A stretch of DNA of 64,000 nt from assembly GCA_036345935.2 (NCBI GenBank), contig JADWOT020000010.1, positions 5,407,417 to 5,471,416 on the forward strand. The letters are read 5' to 3'. The notes under the pieces are model-generated. The model worked only from the letters and a program-made list of their open reading frames with translations, had not been told where the DNA came from and did not search any database. A program made the translations under genes and the position numbers. This DNA is from Taenia hydatigena. Taxonomy: Eukaryota > Platyhelminthes > Cestoda > Cyclophyllidea > Taeniidae. Below, piece after piece: positions 22,600-32,482 of the stretch. How positions within the stretch are numbered: the first letter of the stretch is position 1; every line of letters starts with the position of its first letter.

Positions 22600-23455
22600 A
22601 TCTTGTTTTGGTAGAACCCATCTCTAGATTGTCTGGCTAACGGGGCACAGAACGCACGAGGAAAGATGTACGAAGCCCAATTAATGACGCGATGTAGAGA
22701 TCGTGACCTGCTTCTGTGGTTTGTAAACGATCGTATGCATTTGCATGAAATTAGTCGGGCGTTATAACACTAGACGAATCTGCGAACCCTACCAATCTGC
22801 AATCAGTCAAAAGGGTCTATCAGTGACGTAAAATACTCTTAGTACTCAGCCATCTCTGGTATATTTAGCTTTTTAAATAGTGGGTTTGGAGACATTTTGC
22901 TTGTTCAAGTTTGGTCTATTAGTTCTTAACGATGCAACCTCATATTTAAATGCATAGGAAATTTTGTTTTTGCGAAGTAAAAAACATGCAATTTAAGTCC
23001 CACGAGTGAGATCCGCTCACGAGATCGGTGCTACGGAGGTCACAAATAATGTCTGGTCACTAAATTTCAGGAGAAATGAGTCAAGGTCAGGACCCGAAGA
23101 GGCCACAAAGTAAGACTTTGGAGATTCTAACGGTGTCAAGTGAGAGATGCCTGATGTTTTTGCATAAAGACTTTTCATGCTAAAGGAGCAGAGGAACTGC
23201 CAAAGCAGGAATCTGTGGCCCAGATGCCCCAAGTAGAAGTTCCAATGATGAGATGGACGGCGAGAGAAGGTTAATCCAAGCACTTGTGACCAACTCGGAC
23301 GACGAAATTAATTTTCTTGTGGAGATAAAAATAAATATGTGGTTTGTCAATTATCACATGTTACTTTACTTTAGTGGCGATTATTTTACCTATGCTACCA
23401 CGTATTTGCCTTAGAAGATGCTCAAGAACAATGACCCACGACTAACCTACATGCC
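22600..23455 (+). pseudogene. Old 5' part of a zinc-finger gene, copy E
   Basis: This is a diverged relative of 26990-27930 of copy C. Upstream it reads KMYEAQLMTRCRDRD... openly, where A and C have stops. At about 23076 it has MSQGQDPKRPQSKTLEIL, matching exon 1. Then SSNDEMDGERRLIQALVTNS and DDEINFLVEIK match exon 2, but the donor is lost (ATAAAT). Exon 3 starts correctly after TTAG (KMLKNNDPRLTYM), and the sequence then passes directly into the left end of copy C. Exon 2 is interrupted by frameshifts. The order suggests that copy C was placed inside exon 3 of this older gene. Confidence 0.6.
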
Positions 23456-23541
23456 AGAATTTGAATTATTATCATCATCAGCAGCAAAGGGCTACCATCA
23501 GTAGCTAACAAATCAATGTGTTTTGAGGATGGCCGAACCCG

Positions 23542-23809
23542 TCAATTATTCGGTAAAATTGATGTTGAATTGATCAGGGCGTGAATCAGTTGTAAGAAGT
23601 GCCATAGCAGCTTAGGGTTAATTATCAAAATTTTATCCAAATGCTGGCTGATTATTTTACGTCTGACAGCTGACTGAGCTTTACAGATGCACACTTCGTT
23701 TCTTTAATGACAAGGAGAATTTCGGTCACATTGATCTGTGTCCAAACATAAACACAGCATGATCTGATGTAGGCGGATGTGTTAGCGCATATTTGGCGAT
23801 GAATTGTCA
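23542..23809 (-). pseudogene. Last exon of unknown gene, copy C
   Basis: This is the counterpart of 12028-12296. It shares the CCCAG acceptor, reads KETKCASVKLSQLSDVK, then stops because of a one-base deletion. The restored frame continues QHLDKILIINPKLLWHFLQL to the same TGA. B and C differ at many silent and a few conservative positions. Confidence 0.5.
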
Positions 23810-23826
23810 CTGGGTTTTTACTTTGG

Positions 23827-24012
23827 TTATTCTGAAATCACCAGGTCCAGTCCACTGTCCCAGAATAAGCCACGATGCAAATGCACGTGAGGGGAATTTA
23901 CCTCCAACTTGAATAATTTAGTGACGAAGGCACCTTTTACTGGAGCAGGAACCGATTTGGACATCATAAAGACAGGCTCGGATATAATCTGTGCTGCCAG
24001 GGCACCAGACAA
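23827..24012 (-). CDS. Conserved exon of unknown gene, copy C
   Basis: A 61-codon frame (SGALAAQIISEPVFMMSKS... GLDLVISE) collinear with 11825-12010 in copy B. It lies 17 bases from the last exon of the same strand, which is too close for a normal intron, so one of the two boundaries is misplaced or the pieces form one exon with a frameshift. Confidence 0.35.
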   Translation of the reverse strand: MSGALAAQIISEPVFMMSKSVPAPVKGAFVTKLFKLEVNSPHVHLHRGLFWDSGLDLVISE

Positions 24013-24789
24013 CGTGCATCTGTCACATCTTTGCTTACACTATACGAAGCTAAGGATCAAGTTGTATTGCCCAATCACTGGAACAAACCTTGAAACAAAT
24101 TAATGCTATTGTCACAATGTGCAACAGTTTGACATTCTGCTACCCAACAACAGTACGGGGCATGGAAGTTGCAGACAGAGTCCGTAATAGGTCACGTCTC
24201 TTGCAGAGTAGGTACATTCTCTGTAAAACTACCCTGATGCAGTCAGTAGATGGCTGTGCAGGAGAACCACCTGCGGGCACTTTACACTGTGTTGTAACTG
24301 ACTCCTGTGTTAATAGGCATCTGTTTTAGGAAGCACCTGATACTAAATTGGCATGCGTGACTTGGACACGCTGGTTGCAATCACATAGGTGATCGATGAA
24401 AAAATAAACGTCCTGATAGTAGTGGTCCAGGATACCGACGCAGAGTAGTTAGGCAATATTTTGATCTGGAACGCTGGATGATTCAATCCGTTGTCAGGCT
24501 CTATATAGTAGAAATGCCCATTGTAAAATAAAAGTTGCTAATTTCCTTTAAATCCCCTGATAAATTATCTTAAAATACCCATATGCACTCAAGTGTACTG
24601 AGGCGCTGAATTTGTGAAATTTAGAACAGTTAGTAAATCAGTAGGTATATAAGCGTCTGGCTCAAATGCTCAACTTAGATTGGCCTTTGATAATTGTAAG
24701 TTGTCAAAGAGTAAGGCTTGGATTGTACGCTTCTGTCCTTGCTCAAATTTCACAGCATTGTGAAGTTTATAATTTAAAGGTCAGGGCAC

Positions 24790-24980
24790 CAATGGTAAGG
24801 TGCATAAGTGCTCCGAACAGCCAAATTTTTATGACCCTGATTGAAGGCAAATTTGCTCTTCTAGAGGGCAAAAGCCAAGTCTCATTTCCAGAGGTTGGCA
24901 AAATGCTATGTTTTGTAGCTATCACACCAGCTGGCATACGCGCATCTTCTACGAATCATTCTTAGCCATGATATCACTTT
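24790..24980 (-). pseudogene. Exon 'ExFVEDARMPAGV', copy C
   Basis: On the minus strand this reads VEDARMPAGVIATKHSIL and NETWLL, collinear with copies B (10887-11040) and F (31395-31565). A TGA stands where B and F encode Cys, and the strong GTAAGT donor of B is TTATGC here. The plus-strand ORF over the same place (24666-24965) is taken as a shadow. Confidence 0.35.
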
Positions 24981-25185
24981 TGTACACAAACGTCGAAATT
25001 TGGAGTGGAAATAAACCTTAAGCTGATGAATTCCCAGGTAATTAAGTGGTGCACTTTGGCCACTGGTAGGTGTGGTTTGTCGATTTCACCTTGTCGATTC
25101 CTCTCTAGCAGCCCTACTTCTACAAACTGGAAAATTTGCAAATGAAACAACCCATGGCAGTTAGTGCACTACAGTTGCTAATTTG

Positions 25186-26642
25186 TCAACACAACAGTCG
25201 ATGAAGAGCACCTAAAGCCACTACAGCTCCAAAGGCAGTTGGCGGTATGCTTGATCCTGCTTGATCCATGTTGCCTTCAGTTCTATAACGCTCGTAATAA
25301 TCAGCACATAATCGGATGTGAGCGATTTCATGGGGCCTATTACAGCAGCCTTGAAGAATGGCGAAGCATTCATGTAATGGTTGTGCAGTCGTATCAATCG
25401 AGTCTATTTTCTGTGCACTTAGAGCACAGTACTTTGCTACTTGACAGTAGACCCATAGACCGCGACATCCATGGACAGGAGCGCAATGCAACCTAAACGG
25501 TAGTTGTGCATTAAACTACTCTTGGTCAATTTAAATAGCAAATATTTTACGCATTGGCTCTTCCGACTCCGACATCACGTCCTCACTAGAATCTGGCACA
25601 ATACAACATTTTAAAGCTGCTTGTTAAGAACCACACACAATACGAAAAGAAGGCGCAAATGAAAGCTTGTTAGATCTTTTGGAAAACAGGTGGCGTTAAG
25701 AACGTTTTGAATAAAAGGTGGTGGTTATGTGAAGATAGTTGGCGGAGGTGCCTGCCAAACCATGCCCATCGGTTAATGCACTGACGGTGGCGAGTAGAGA
25801 ATAGTTAAGTTAAAAGATCCCACTTGCAACTTGGAATCCTAATGCCGAGACGTGTCTCGTGAAGCTTTTTAATGGGTCTATTTGTTGAAAAGTTTTGCAA
25901 TCTTGAGTGACATCAATGTCAAAAATGAATAACTGGAAGTGGACCGAGGGCATTAAAGATATACAATTTGATAGAGAATACTAGAATCTACCAGTATAGA
26001 TGTCAGGCTTGATGAAAATGTTGATGTTGAAATAATTTGCGCCGTGAGAGGGAGGGATTGCATTAACCGCTGTGCGCTCCGGTCAGCGCGAAGTCTGAAT
26101 CACAGCACACTTTACATTCCTTTGTACGAGTAGGAACAATTCTGTCAAACATTCATGGCAAATTAACAACACCAGCAGAATGATGACGACATGTAAAGAC
26201 AATTTGCCATACCTGGGGCAGTAGTTATGTGTGTTGTCTGGGTGAGCCAAATTTGAAAGAAATAGCAGAATTATTGATCCTAAAATAAGATGTCCCTCAA
26301 CCTTGAGTTGCAGCATTACAGAAACTCGATGAATTATGTTGACTGCAATGGGATCGAGCGATTGGACTATCTGTGGCATCCTATCACTTAAGCGATTCTT
26401 CGAACATGTAGGTTAATGTGCTCTGTGCAACAAGAAGCGATACGTCCAACTTGTGTCAGAACTGCGCATCCTCTTAAGGAATTGGGATTTCTATGCAAAT
26501 TTTGTTCACCTGTGGAAATTATCTCTCGACAGTTTACTGCTCTATCCAGATTTGATAATTCGGAAGGTGATAATATGTTGGCTTGCATGAAAGTGAACCG
26601 CCTCTGCTTGGGTCTGGTGACCATGTGTATGCTTGTGCCCAT
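25186..26642 (-). pseudogene. Unknown 'HxD' gene, copy C
   Basis: In order on the minus strand: QRRFTFMQANILSP (26642-26388), IVQSLDPIAVNIIHRVSVML then LKVEGHLILG (26379-26083), LSNLAHPDNTHN, and a tail (25491-25186) ending TAFGAVVALG... RLLC. A 68-base insert near 26410-26480 is absent from A and B. The helix-like segment before HPDN resembles the region before the iron-binding HxD of prolyl hydroxylase-type dioxygenases. That is inference only, and the remaining catalytic residues are not visible. The 5' end lies about 900 bases from the start of the zinc-finger gene, so the two may share a divergent promoter. Confidence 0.4.
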
Positions 26643-27541
26643 CCTTCTAAGGTCTTATCTCAGGTGATCGGGTGGCACTAGCAAAAAGATACGTGATTGC
26701 GGGATATTTTTAATTATCAAGGGGCATTAAAGATCTGACCAGAGGGTCTTCCGTTGCCATGTAAACTTAACTGAACTTGGTCTTACAGTGATGAATATCA
26801 CACAGCCTATTCTTAAGTCCCATAGGCCAATCTAAGAGGATCGGTGAGGACTACGACACACGCGAACGTCCAAAAATTAGCTGCGAGGAAAAAGAAAGCT
26901 CAAAGAAAATTAGGATGGGAAGGCATTCTGTGCTCTTCGACACATTGTACAGCATCCAAATATGCAGCTACACTAGCTGCTTGATATCAGCATCAAAAGA
27001 ACTAAGCTCACGTTTTTCAGGCTATAGTCTGATTATAGTCTGGGTCACTGAAAGTGCCAGGAAAGATATACAGAGCCCAATAAATTGCACTGTACAAAGA
27101 CCATGGCTCATGTGTGTCTTACGGTATGTGGGTATAGGTAATCGCAATAACTTCTCAAGAGTCGATGCGATAGTATGTTTTGCGCTTAAATCCACACGGA
27201 ATGTGTTGAAGCTTTCGGCACCTAACAAATCTGGGAACGCTATTGGGCGACTGTCAGTAGGAAGAATTTGTTGATGATGCCTGGCCATCTTGATATTCTG
27301 TAGACGCTGATGTATTCAACTTTATAAATAGCCAGTTCAAGAACATTTCGTGTGCCTGACTTTGCTGTACTAGTCCTTAATTATGGACCCTTATTTTCTA
27401 TGCGCACAAGTTGTCTTTAAATGCAAAGCAAAATAATATGCAATTTTGAAGAACCAGACTTGAGCTCTACAAGTGAGGTTGGCTTATGTGATCGACGCTA
27501 CGAAGGTCGCAACTGATAATTTGTCACCAAATTCGAATCAA

Positions 27542-27610
27542 ATGAGAGAATGTCAGGGCACGAAGAGGTCAGAGAGTAAGACTGTAGAAGTGTTAACTAT
27601 GTCAAAAAGG
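27542..27610 (+). CDS. ZNF gene copy C, exon 1
   Basis: ATG at 27542 opens MRECQGTKRSESKTVEVL, a basic start conserved in A, B and the older copy E (MSQGQDPKRPQSKTLEIL). Upstream codons are not conserved as protein, so this ATG is the likely start. The 3' boundary is uncertain. The frame stays open for about 26 codons, and the copies diverge just after EVLT. Confidence 0.45.
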
Positions 27611-27639
27611 AGACGCTCAGTGATTGTGCACTAATGCAG

Positions 27640-27800
27640 CCCTCAATTTTAGAGGTATAGAGAAACTATCAATGCATAGAAACGTGGCCCCAAATACTTC
27701 AACTGGAAGTTCGACGGATAAGACGGGGTACAGGAGAAGGATAATCCAATCACTTATTACCAACTCAGAAGACGAGATCGAATTCCTAGCGGAGATAAGG
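27640..27800 (+). CDS. ZNF gene copy C, exon 2
   Basis: This exon likely starts after CACTAATGCAG and ends at donor GTATGT (27801, phase 0). It encodes GSSTDKTGYRRRIIQSLITN then SEDEIEFLAEIR, a basic then acidic linker with no known domain. The same frame is kept in A, D and E, with conservative changes (TNSDDEINFLVEIK in E). Confidence 0.6.
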
Positions 27801-27881
27801 GTATGTGTGATTTTTCGCTTATCAATTATCGCTAAACATCACCGTGTTTAACTTACTTGTTTTTTCATCAATTCTCATTAG

Positions 27882-27996
27882 AGAATGCTGGAGATCAATG
27901 ATCCTCGACTAAATTACATCCTCAATGGAAGGGCCATCAAGAATCCCTTCATATGCGATCGAAGAACTCAGCTGCGATGCCTCCTGGATTTGTTCT
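27882..27996 (+). CDS. ZNF gene copy C, exon 3
   Basis: The exon begins after CATTAG and encodes RMLEINDPRLNYILNGRAIK then NPFICDRRTQLRCLLDLF. It ends at GTATGC (27997) with one base left over (phase 1). The acceptor AG is kept in C and E but is AA in A and D. The 81-base intron before it has clean GT and AG. The segment is of unknown function. An alternative is that the exon continues to the in-frame TGA at 28050. Confidence 0.55.
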
Positions 27997-28166
27997 GTAT
28001 GCAAATGTGGCATAGAGCCACGCAATTTGATACCTGCCAATCGCATTTATGAGAAGAAATAATCTGTCATGTGGCAATGCTCATGCTGGCGTGCTATTGT
28101 TTCCCTCTGAGAACAATTTCCGTTTTTGTAGTTTGCTTAGTTCCTTGCTTTGATATGTTGTGAAAG

Positions 28167-28346
28167 GTGAAGAGGAGGCTAACATTGGGTACAAATGTAC
28201 GGCGTGCGGTGCAGAACATAAGGACTTGGATGTGATGCGTCAGCACCTGCTGTCGCACAGCAAATGCAAGTTCTACTTGTGTGTACGTTGCCTCGAGGGC
28301 TACAACACGCCTTTAGGAATGGATCGTCACATCATGACACACATTG
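28167..28346 (+). CDS. ZNF gene copy C, exon 4 with two C2H2 fingers
   Basis: This is a symmetric phase-1 exon of exactly 60 codons. Two perfect classical fingers are present: CTACGAEHKDLDVMRQHLL then SH, and CVRCLEGYNTPLGMDRHIM then TH, both C-x2-C-x12-H-x3-H. Such fingers bind one zinc each and usually act in nucleic-acid or protein binding in the nucleus. The pair lacks the TGEKP-type linker of long finger arrays; instead the fingers are joined by SKCKFYL. In A and D this exon is damaged at zinc-binding residues, and only C keeps it whole. Confidence 0.75.
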
Positions 28347-28420
28347 GTAAAGTTTGATTAAAGTAAATGTCCCCTGACTTTACGGCAAATCCAGCAAATC
28401 ATGCTCCATATGTTCTTTAG

Positions 28421-28705
28421 TTGCAGACGATAGTAACAGGCTACGAGCATCAGTTAAAAAACTTCCGGAAAGATTGAGAGATCCTAAGGACTTAGAGCCT
28501 CCTCAATCTCCTATGCGCAAAGAGCGGGTGAGATGCCCTTCTGAGGAAAGGCCCAGGAAAGATTGCCGCTGCGTTGTCTTCGGACTCACTTTCAACCGCT
28601 TGGATATGGTGTTATTGCACACAGAACACGAACACCCAACTGAACGAGATGTAATTGACCGCTTGCGTCATGATCTCCTCTGTGCTTCACTCAATCTTGG
28701 TGCAG
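28421..28705 (+). CDS. ZNF gene copy C, exon 5 (duplicated finger exon)
   Basis: This is a symmetric phase-1 exon of 95 codons, starting after TTCTTTAG and ending at GGTGCAG before GTAAGG. After a linker (DPKDLEPPQSPMRKE) it has a finger-like CVVFGLTFNRLDMVLLHTEH. The second Cys is Phe (TTC, 28579), so zinc binding is probably lost in this repeat; copy D keeps Cys here. It is followed by HPTERDVIDRLRHDLLCASL, shared with exon 6. The exon is a tandem duplicate of exon 6. Confidence 0.7.
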
Positions 28706-28780
28706 GTAAGGGAGAGAATGCTCCAAATCCTGCTAGTAAATTCCAATAAATCATACTTTACGTGTTTTTTTTAACTATAG
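28706..28780 (+). other. Intron derived from former coding sequence
   Basis: The 75-base intron starts GTAAGGGAGAGAATGCTCC, which aligns with the coding GATGAGGGAGAGAATGCTCC of exon 6 (GADEGENAP). Its 3' half (AATAAATCATACTTTACG...) aligns with the end of the intron before exon 5. The duplication thus placed a coding tail inside an intron, and GCTGATGAG became GCAGGTAAG. Confidence 0.65.
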
Positions 28781-29100
28781 AAGATAGTAATAGGCCACCG
28801 GCGTCAGTTGGAAAATTATCGGGGAAATTGAGGGATTTCGAGGAATTAGAGCCTCTTCAATCGCCTATGCGCAAAGAGCTGGTGAGATGTCCTTCTAAAG
28901 AAAGGTCCAGGAAAGATTGCCACTGCGTTGTCTGCGGACTCACTTTCAACCGCTTGGATGTGGTGTTATTACACACAGAACACGAACACCCAACTGAACG
29001 AGATGTAATTGACCGTTTGCGTCATGATCTCCTCTGTGCCTCTCTCAATGTTGGTGCTGATGAGGGAGAGAATGCTCCAAATCCTGCCAGTCTGCCCTAG
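28781..29100 (+). CDS. ZNF gene copy C, terminal exon 6
   Basis: The exon starts after AACTATAG in phase 1 and ends with TAG at 29098. It encodes a linker (PLQSPMRKELVRCPSKE), a complete finger CVVCGLTFNRLDVVLLH with TEHEH (C-x2-C-x12-H-x4-H), the conserved tail HPTERDVIDRLRHDLLCASL, and an acidic end (GADEGENAPNPASLP). Joined to exons 2-5 it gives a reading frame of several hundred codons without a stop. Copy C is therefore the best candidate for a working gene, although the exon 1-2 junction is unresolved. Confidence 0.7.
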
Positions 29101-29223
29101 AAGAAGGACAAATTTTAGTGCTACTATGCATAAAACAGAAAGTTCTTCGTAATGACTTTTCAAATTAGAAGTTCGCGCTGCATACATTGTAATTGAAGGG
29201 CGAAGTCTGCTTATTCAAGCAGC

Positions 29224-30053
29224 TTTTATTTATTCCATTTGAAATCCATCTGCTGAGCTTTTCCATTTATGTAACTTCTTGGTTGGTGGATGGGCTACTG
29301 TGCCTTGTTTGAGAGCCTTTGGATGCATGCAGCCAGTAAATTCCCGTATGCTTGAGATAAAGTAAAGCCTACTTAAAAAACAGCTGGACTCAAGTGAAAC
29401 CCAGCAACGCCTTTTGACAGTTGCTAGTGTGAACAATGACTGAGGCAATGTGAGAGGGAATCGGCAGGTGGTTCACGAAATGAACCAGGACGGGCAAAAA
29501 TTATCCTTCGCACCGCATGTACAAATGCACTCATGTGAAATATGCAAAGTTCATCGAATCGTTTCTAGGATTCGAGCCAAAATTGCACAAGTGTGGACAC
29601 TGGTCTGGCATCGTGGTTAGTGGTTAAACAATTTAACAATAACAATCAACTTGTAACATACCTTTACCGCTGAAGACGAAAATTAAGAGGAGTACGCCGT
29701 AAAGTGCAGCCCATAGGGTGAGAAGATGAACAATCCCTCTTAGCTTATATAAGTAGGACACAATGCGAATCGGTCTTCTGATTCATAGGAGAGGTGTGTT
29801 TCATAGCGAGAGAGGTTGTATTACCACTTACCAAAATACCTGCCTCTTACTGCGGATTAGCTAAAGTCCAGATCGATATAAATTTAGCAAAACTGTGACC
29901 CTTGAAGATCACCAAGACCTTGCAGACTTTTAGTGAGATCAGGTTACTGTAAATGTAACAAAAATATAGACTAATAGAAGCTATGAATCCAGATTTGGTC
30001 CAAGTGAAGTGTGAAGTGTTCTGGACTAAGGTCTGAAAATGATTCTCTGTCAC
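29224..30053 (-). pseudogene. Convergent unknown gene, copy C
   Basis: Exon 1 (complement of about 30053-29851) reads LVQNTSHFTWTKSGFIASIS and ends FAKFISIWTLANP before CAGTAAGAG. Exon 2 starts at 29564 after CTAG with KRFDELCIFHMSAFVHAVRR but has a stop after LSHCSH. The last exon (29350-29230) reads IREFTGCMHPKALKQG, then PPTKKLHKWKSSADGFQME, stop, and overlapping AATAAA signals on the minus strand (near 29224-29234). The last exon is the most complete of the three copies, while exon 2 is intact only in B. The 3' end faces the 3' end of the zinc-finger gene about 130 bases away. Confidence 0.5.
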
Positions 30054-30128
30054 GCTGCCACATTGTCACCTTCTGCGCGGCTGCACTGCTCATAATTGCG
30101 CAAAAGCATGCTTAAGGAGAGGCGATTG

Positions 30129-30540
30129 TCCACGGTCAGTGCAGACGAAAATGTGACCAATGAGAAGTTAAAGATTTGCGCCAAGACATTCAATTGCTTG
30201 GCCCTAACAGCAATTGCTTCTGTTGCGTAGGCAAGACTGGAAAAAAAGGACGATTGTACATAGAATTGTTTGGGATTGTAAAGTTAGGTGTTTTCATGCA
30301 TCAAGGGTGAACGTAGAGCGCTACTAAAGTTGGCCTGAGCACTACTGCAACACGTATCTACGGAAGGTTCATTTTATGCCTCAGCCCTTAGGACACCATC
30401 CACCAGCAATATGCATTCCCCTCCACAGCCTCCTACTAATCTCAATTAAGTAGGGCTCGCTTTACGACTCAAAGGAATCATTCGTGAATTCATCAAATTT
30501 GGCATATACCATATGTAGCATGGGGTATACATAATATATG
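30129..30540. other. Spacer between copies C and F
   Basis: Sequence without ORFs or visible homology in the window. Confidence 0.4.
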
Positions 30541-31590
30541 CAGTATTCCAAGTTGGAAGCGGATTCTTTCAACTTGACCATAGTCCACTCGCCACTGTCA
30601 ACACATTAACCGATTGGCATGGCTTGACAGGCACCTTTTTGAGCTGCTCTTTCCATAATATTCACCTCCTATTCAAAATGCTTCTAAAGCCATCCATTCT
30701 CCAAAAAACCAGACAAACTCTTATTCGTGTCTTCTCTTCACCATTGCATGTAACTTTCAATGAGGAGCTGTGAACTTTTGTATTTTGTCAAATTTTGTCG
30801 GAAACGTGATGCTGGATTCGGAATGGACAATGCGTAAAACTTTGCTAAATAAATTTAGTAAGGATAGTGTAATGCGTAACTACCGTTTTGGTTGCATTGC
30901 GCATCTGTGAAGAATGTCGAGGTTTATGGTTGTGTCGGTAGGTATCGAAGTAACATTCTCTAGAAGGCACGGAGAGCAGACTCGATAGCTACGACTACAA
31001 AAGCATTGCACGGATGCTTCACAATTCTGCGATTCTGTAATAGCTACCATGGAACCGCTTACAATCTATCATCTGCTGATCGTTGTAAACGTCATAAAAT
31101 TGGGATAATTATGACTCAGGTAGGATTAAGTGCACCGGCAACTGCCTATAGAGCTTTGATGGCTTCCACTGCTCCTCATTGACTACTTTGTTGGCAAAAT
31201 AACAACTACCTTGCATTAACTTTTATAGGTTGAGTTTTATTGGCAAATTTTCTAGTCTGCAGTAGATCTCTTACGGAGGAACCGACAGGGTCGAAGTAGC
31301 CGGACCACACCTCTCGGTGGCCAGTAGCATATCACTTAATTGCTCACGAATCCAACAGCATTAAGTCTTGCAACTATTTCCCCTTTGGCCTTACCAAGAG
31401 TGCTTTGGGGAAGCTGCGCCTATGCCTGCTGGTGTGATGGCTACAAATCTCTGCATTTCGCTATCATGTGGAAATGGGACTTGTCTTTTCCTGAATAAAA
31501 GTTTTATTGGGCATATTTTTCTTCAGTCAGTAGTACAGGGATTTAGCAGTTTGAGGCACTTACGTACGTTATCATTATTCTGACCTTGTC
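30540..31590 (-). repeat. Segmental duplication fragment F
   Basis: This is the inverse of about 24790-25830 of copy C and collinear with 10010-11040 of copy B. It is clearly more diverged than B is from C. It makes C and F an inverted pair, echoing A and B. Confidence 0.75.
31111..31565 (+). pseudogene. HxD-gene tail and 'ECF' exon, fragment F
   Basis: 31111-31182 reads MTQVGLSAPATAYRALMAS and stops, matching the C-terminal tail in B and C. From about 31395 the frame ECFGEAAPMPAGVMATN matches the ECF exon in B. After about 35 residues the frames no longer agree, and the donor of B is altered (TTACGT). These are remnants only. Confidence 0.4.
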
Positions 31591-31814
31591 AATAAAGCTT
31601 CACTCATGCACGATGTCTTAAAAAATTGTACTAATTGCAAAGCATTGATCGGGCTAGAACCGCTGTTGAGGATCTTGTCTAAGTGACAGAGCCTACTGCC
31701 CTCACCACAAGGCAGACAAAAGCAGCACCCTAAGGGAAGGAATGCATTTCATTCATCAAGTGTCACAGCAAAGTGCATTATAGATTCTTGAATTTTCCTC
31801 CAATTCACATTTTG

Positions 31815-31920
31815 TAACTATAGCTATCGCAGACGTGCCGTGCTCGCCAAATAATTTGCACAGTTTTCACAGGAAAGCCATCAATGAGACCGAGTTTCTC
31901 CGCATACCGCATAAAGACTT
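31815..31920 (-). pseudogene. F-box-family C-terminal fragment
   Basis: The minus strand reads FMRYAEKLGLIDGFPVKTVQ and ends IIWRARHVCDS, closely matching FMRYAEKLGFADGSTLATAP... WRIWHVQDS of the gene at 43641-44558. Upstream codons on that strand contain stops, and the RDIFEWVCQDV end is absent. It is an inverted, truncated copy of that family. Confidence 0.55.
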
Positions 31921-32482
31921 ATCAATGCGAGACGCAGACAAATTTGTGAGGACATATTCTATTTTTAGAAATATTACCATTAGCATTTTAGCATTAGTTA
32001 AACCTATGGTTATTTGTTCACAAATATTGGCTTAGTAGTGCCCCGAGAATTCCCTCAGTGACGACCTGTACACTGTGTACTTGATGCACACAAAATTTTC
32101 TTGGTCGACTATCTCGACTGTACCACCCGTTGAGCAGAATCGACAAATTTTAAATGAGATGAGGCCAGAATGTAGGTAGGTATAGTAGAGCCATGTGTGC
32201 AAGAGCTTCGCCAACATTAGCAATTGTTGAGCATCAAACCGATGATCCTGACGTCCCTCGTCCCATTCATTTTTCTAATTTGCGTCAAGCGCTACTAAAA
32301 ACGGATTATTAAGAAGACAAAGAAAGTCGGGCTTTGCCATTTTAAAGAGAAAATCACGTTCGACAGATTCATGAATAGCAAAACTCTGCAGCGATACCTG
32401 TTTTGTTTAGTCATTCTTCTCTGCCTTTTACTCATCGGAAGCAAACTTTTGGTGCATTCAGCGCAGGCTTAAATCAAGTGCT

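Larger units (their letters stand above)
23452..30128 (+). repeat. Segmental duplication copy C (most complete)
   Basis: This is the longest and best preserved unit. The left end abuts copy E inside an exon. The right end extends at least to 30128, where homology to D is cut by the gap. Genes are arranged as unknown gene (minus), HxD gene (minus), zinc-finger gene (plus) and convergent unknown gene (minus). No inverted repeats were seen at the two ends (CAGAATTTGAATTATTATC at the left). Confidence 0.85.

Noticed and set aside
24666..24965. 99-codon plus ORF in copy C
   Set aside because: Copies B and F conserve the opposite-strand frame (MPAGV exon), so this ORF is a shadow.
26915..27274. 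119-codon plus ORF in copy C
   Set aside because: Copies A, B and E do not keep this frame. E instead has a different open frame over the same place (KMYEAQLMTRC).
7214..30128. DNA transposon or retroelement explanation for the repeated unit
   Set aside because: The unit ends show no inverted or direct terminal repeats, no target-site duplication could be seen, and it encodes several spliced genes but no transposase or reverse transcriptase.
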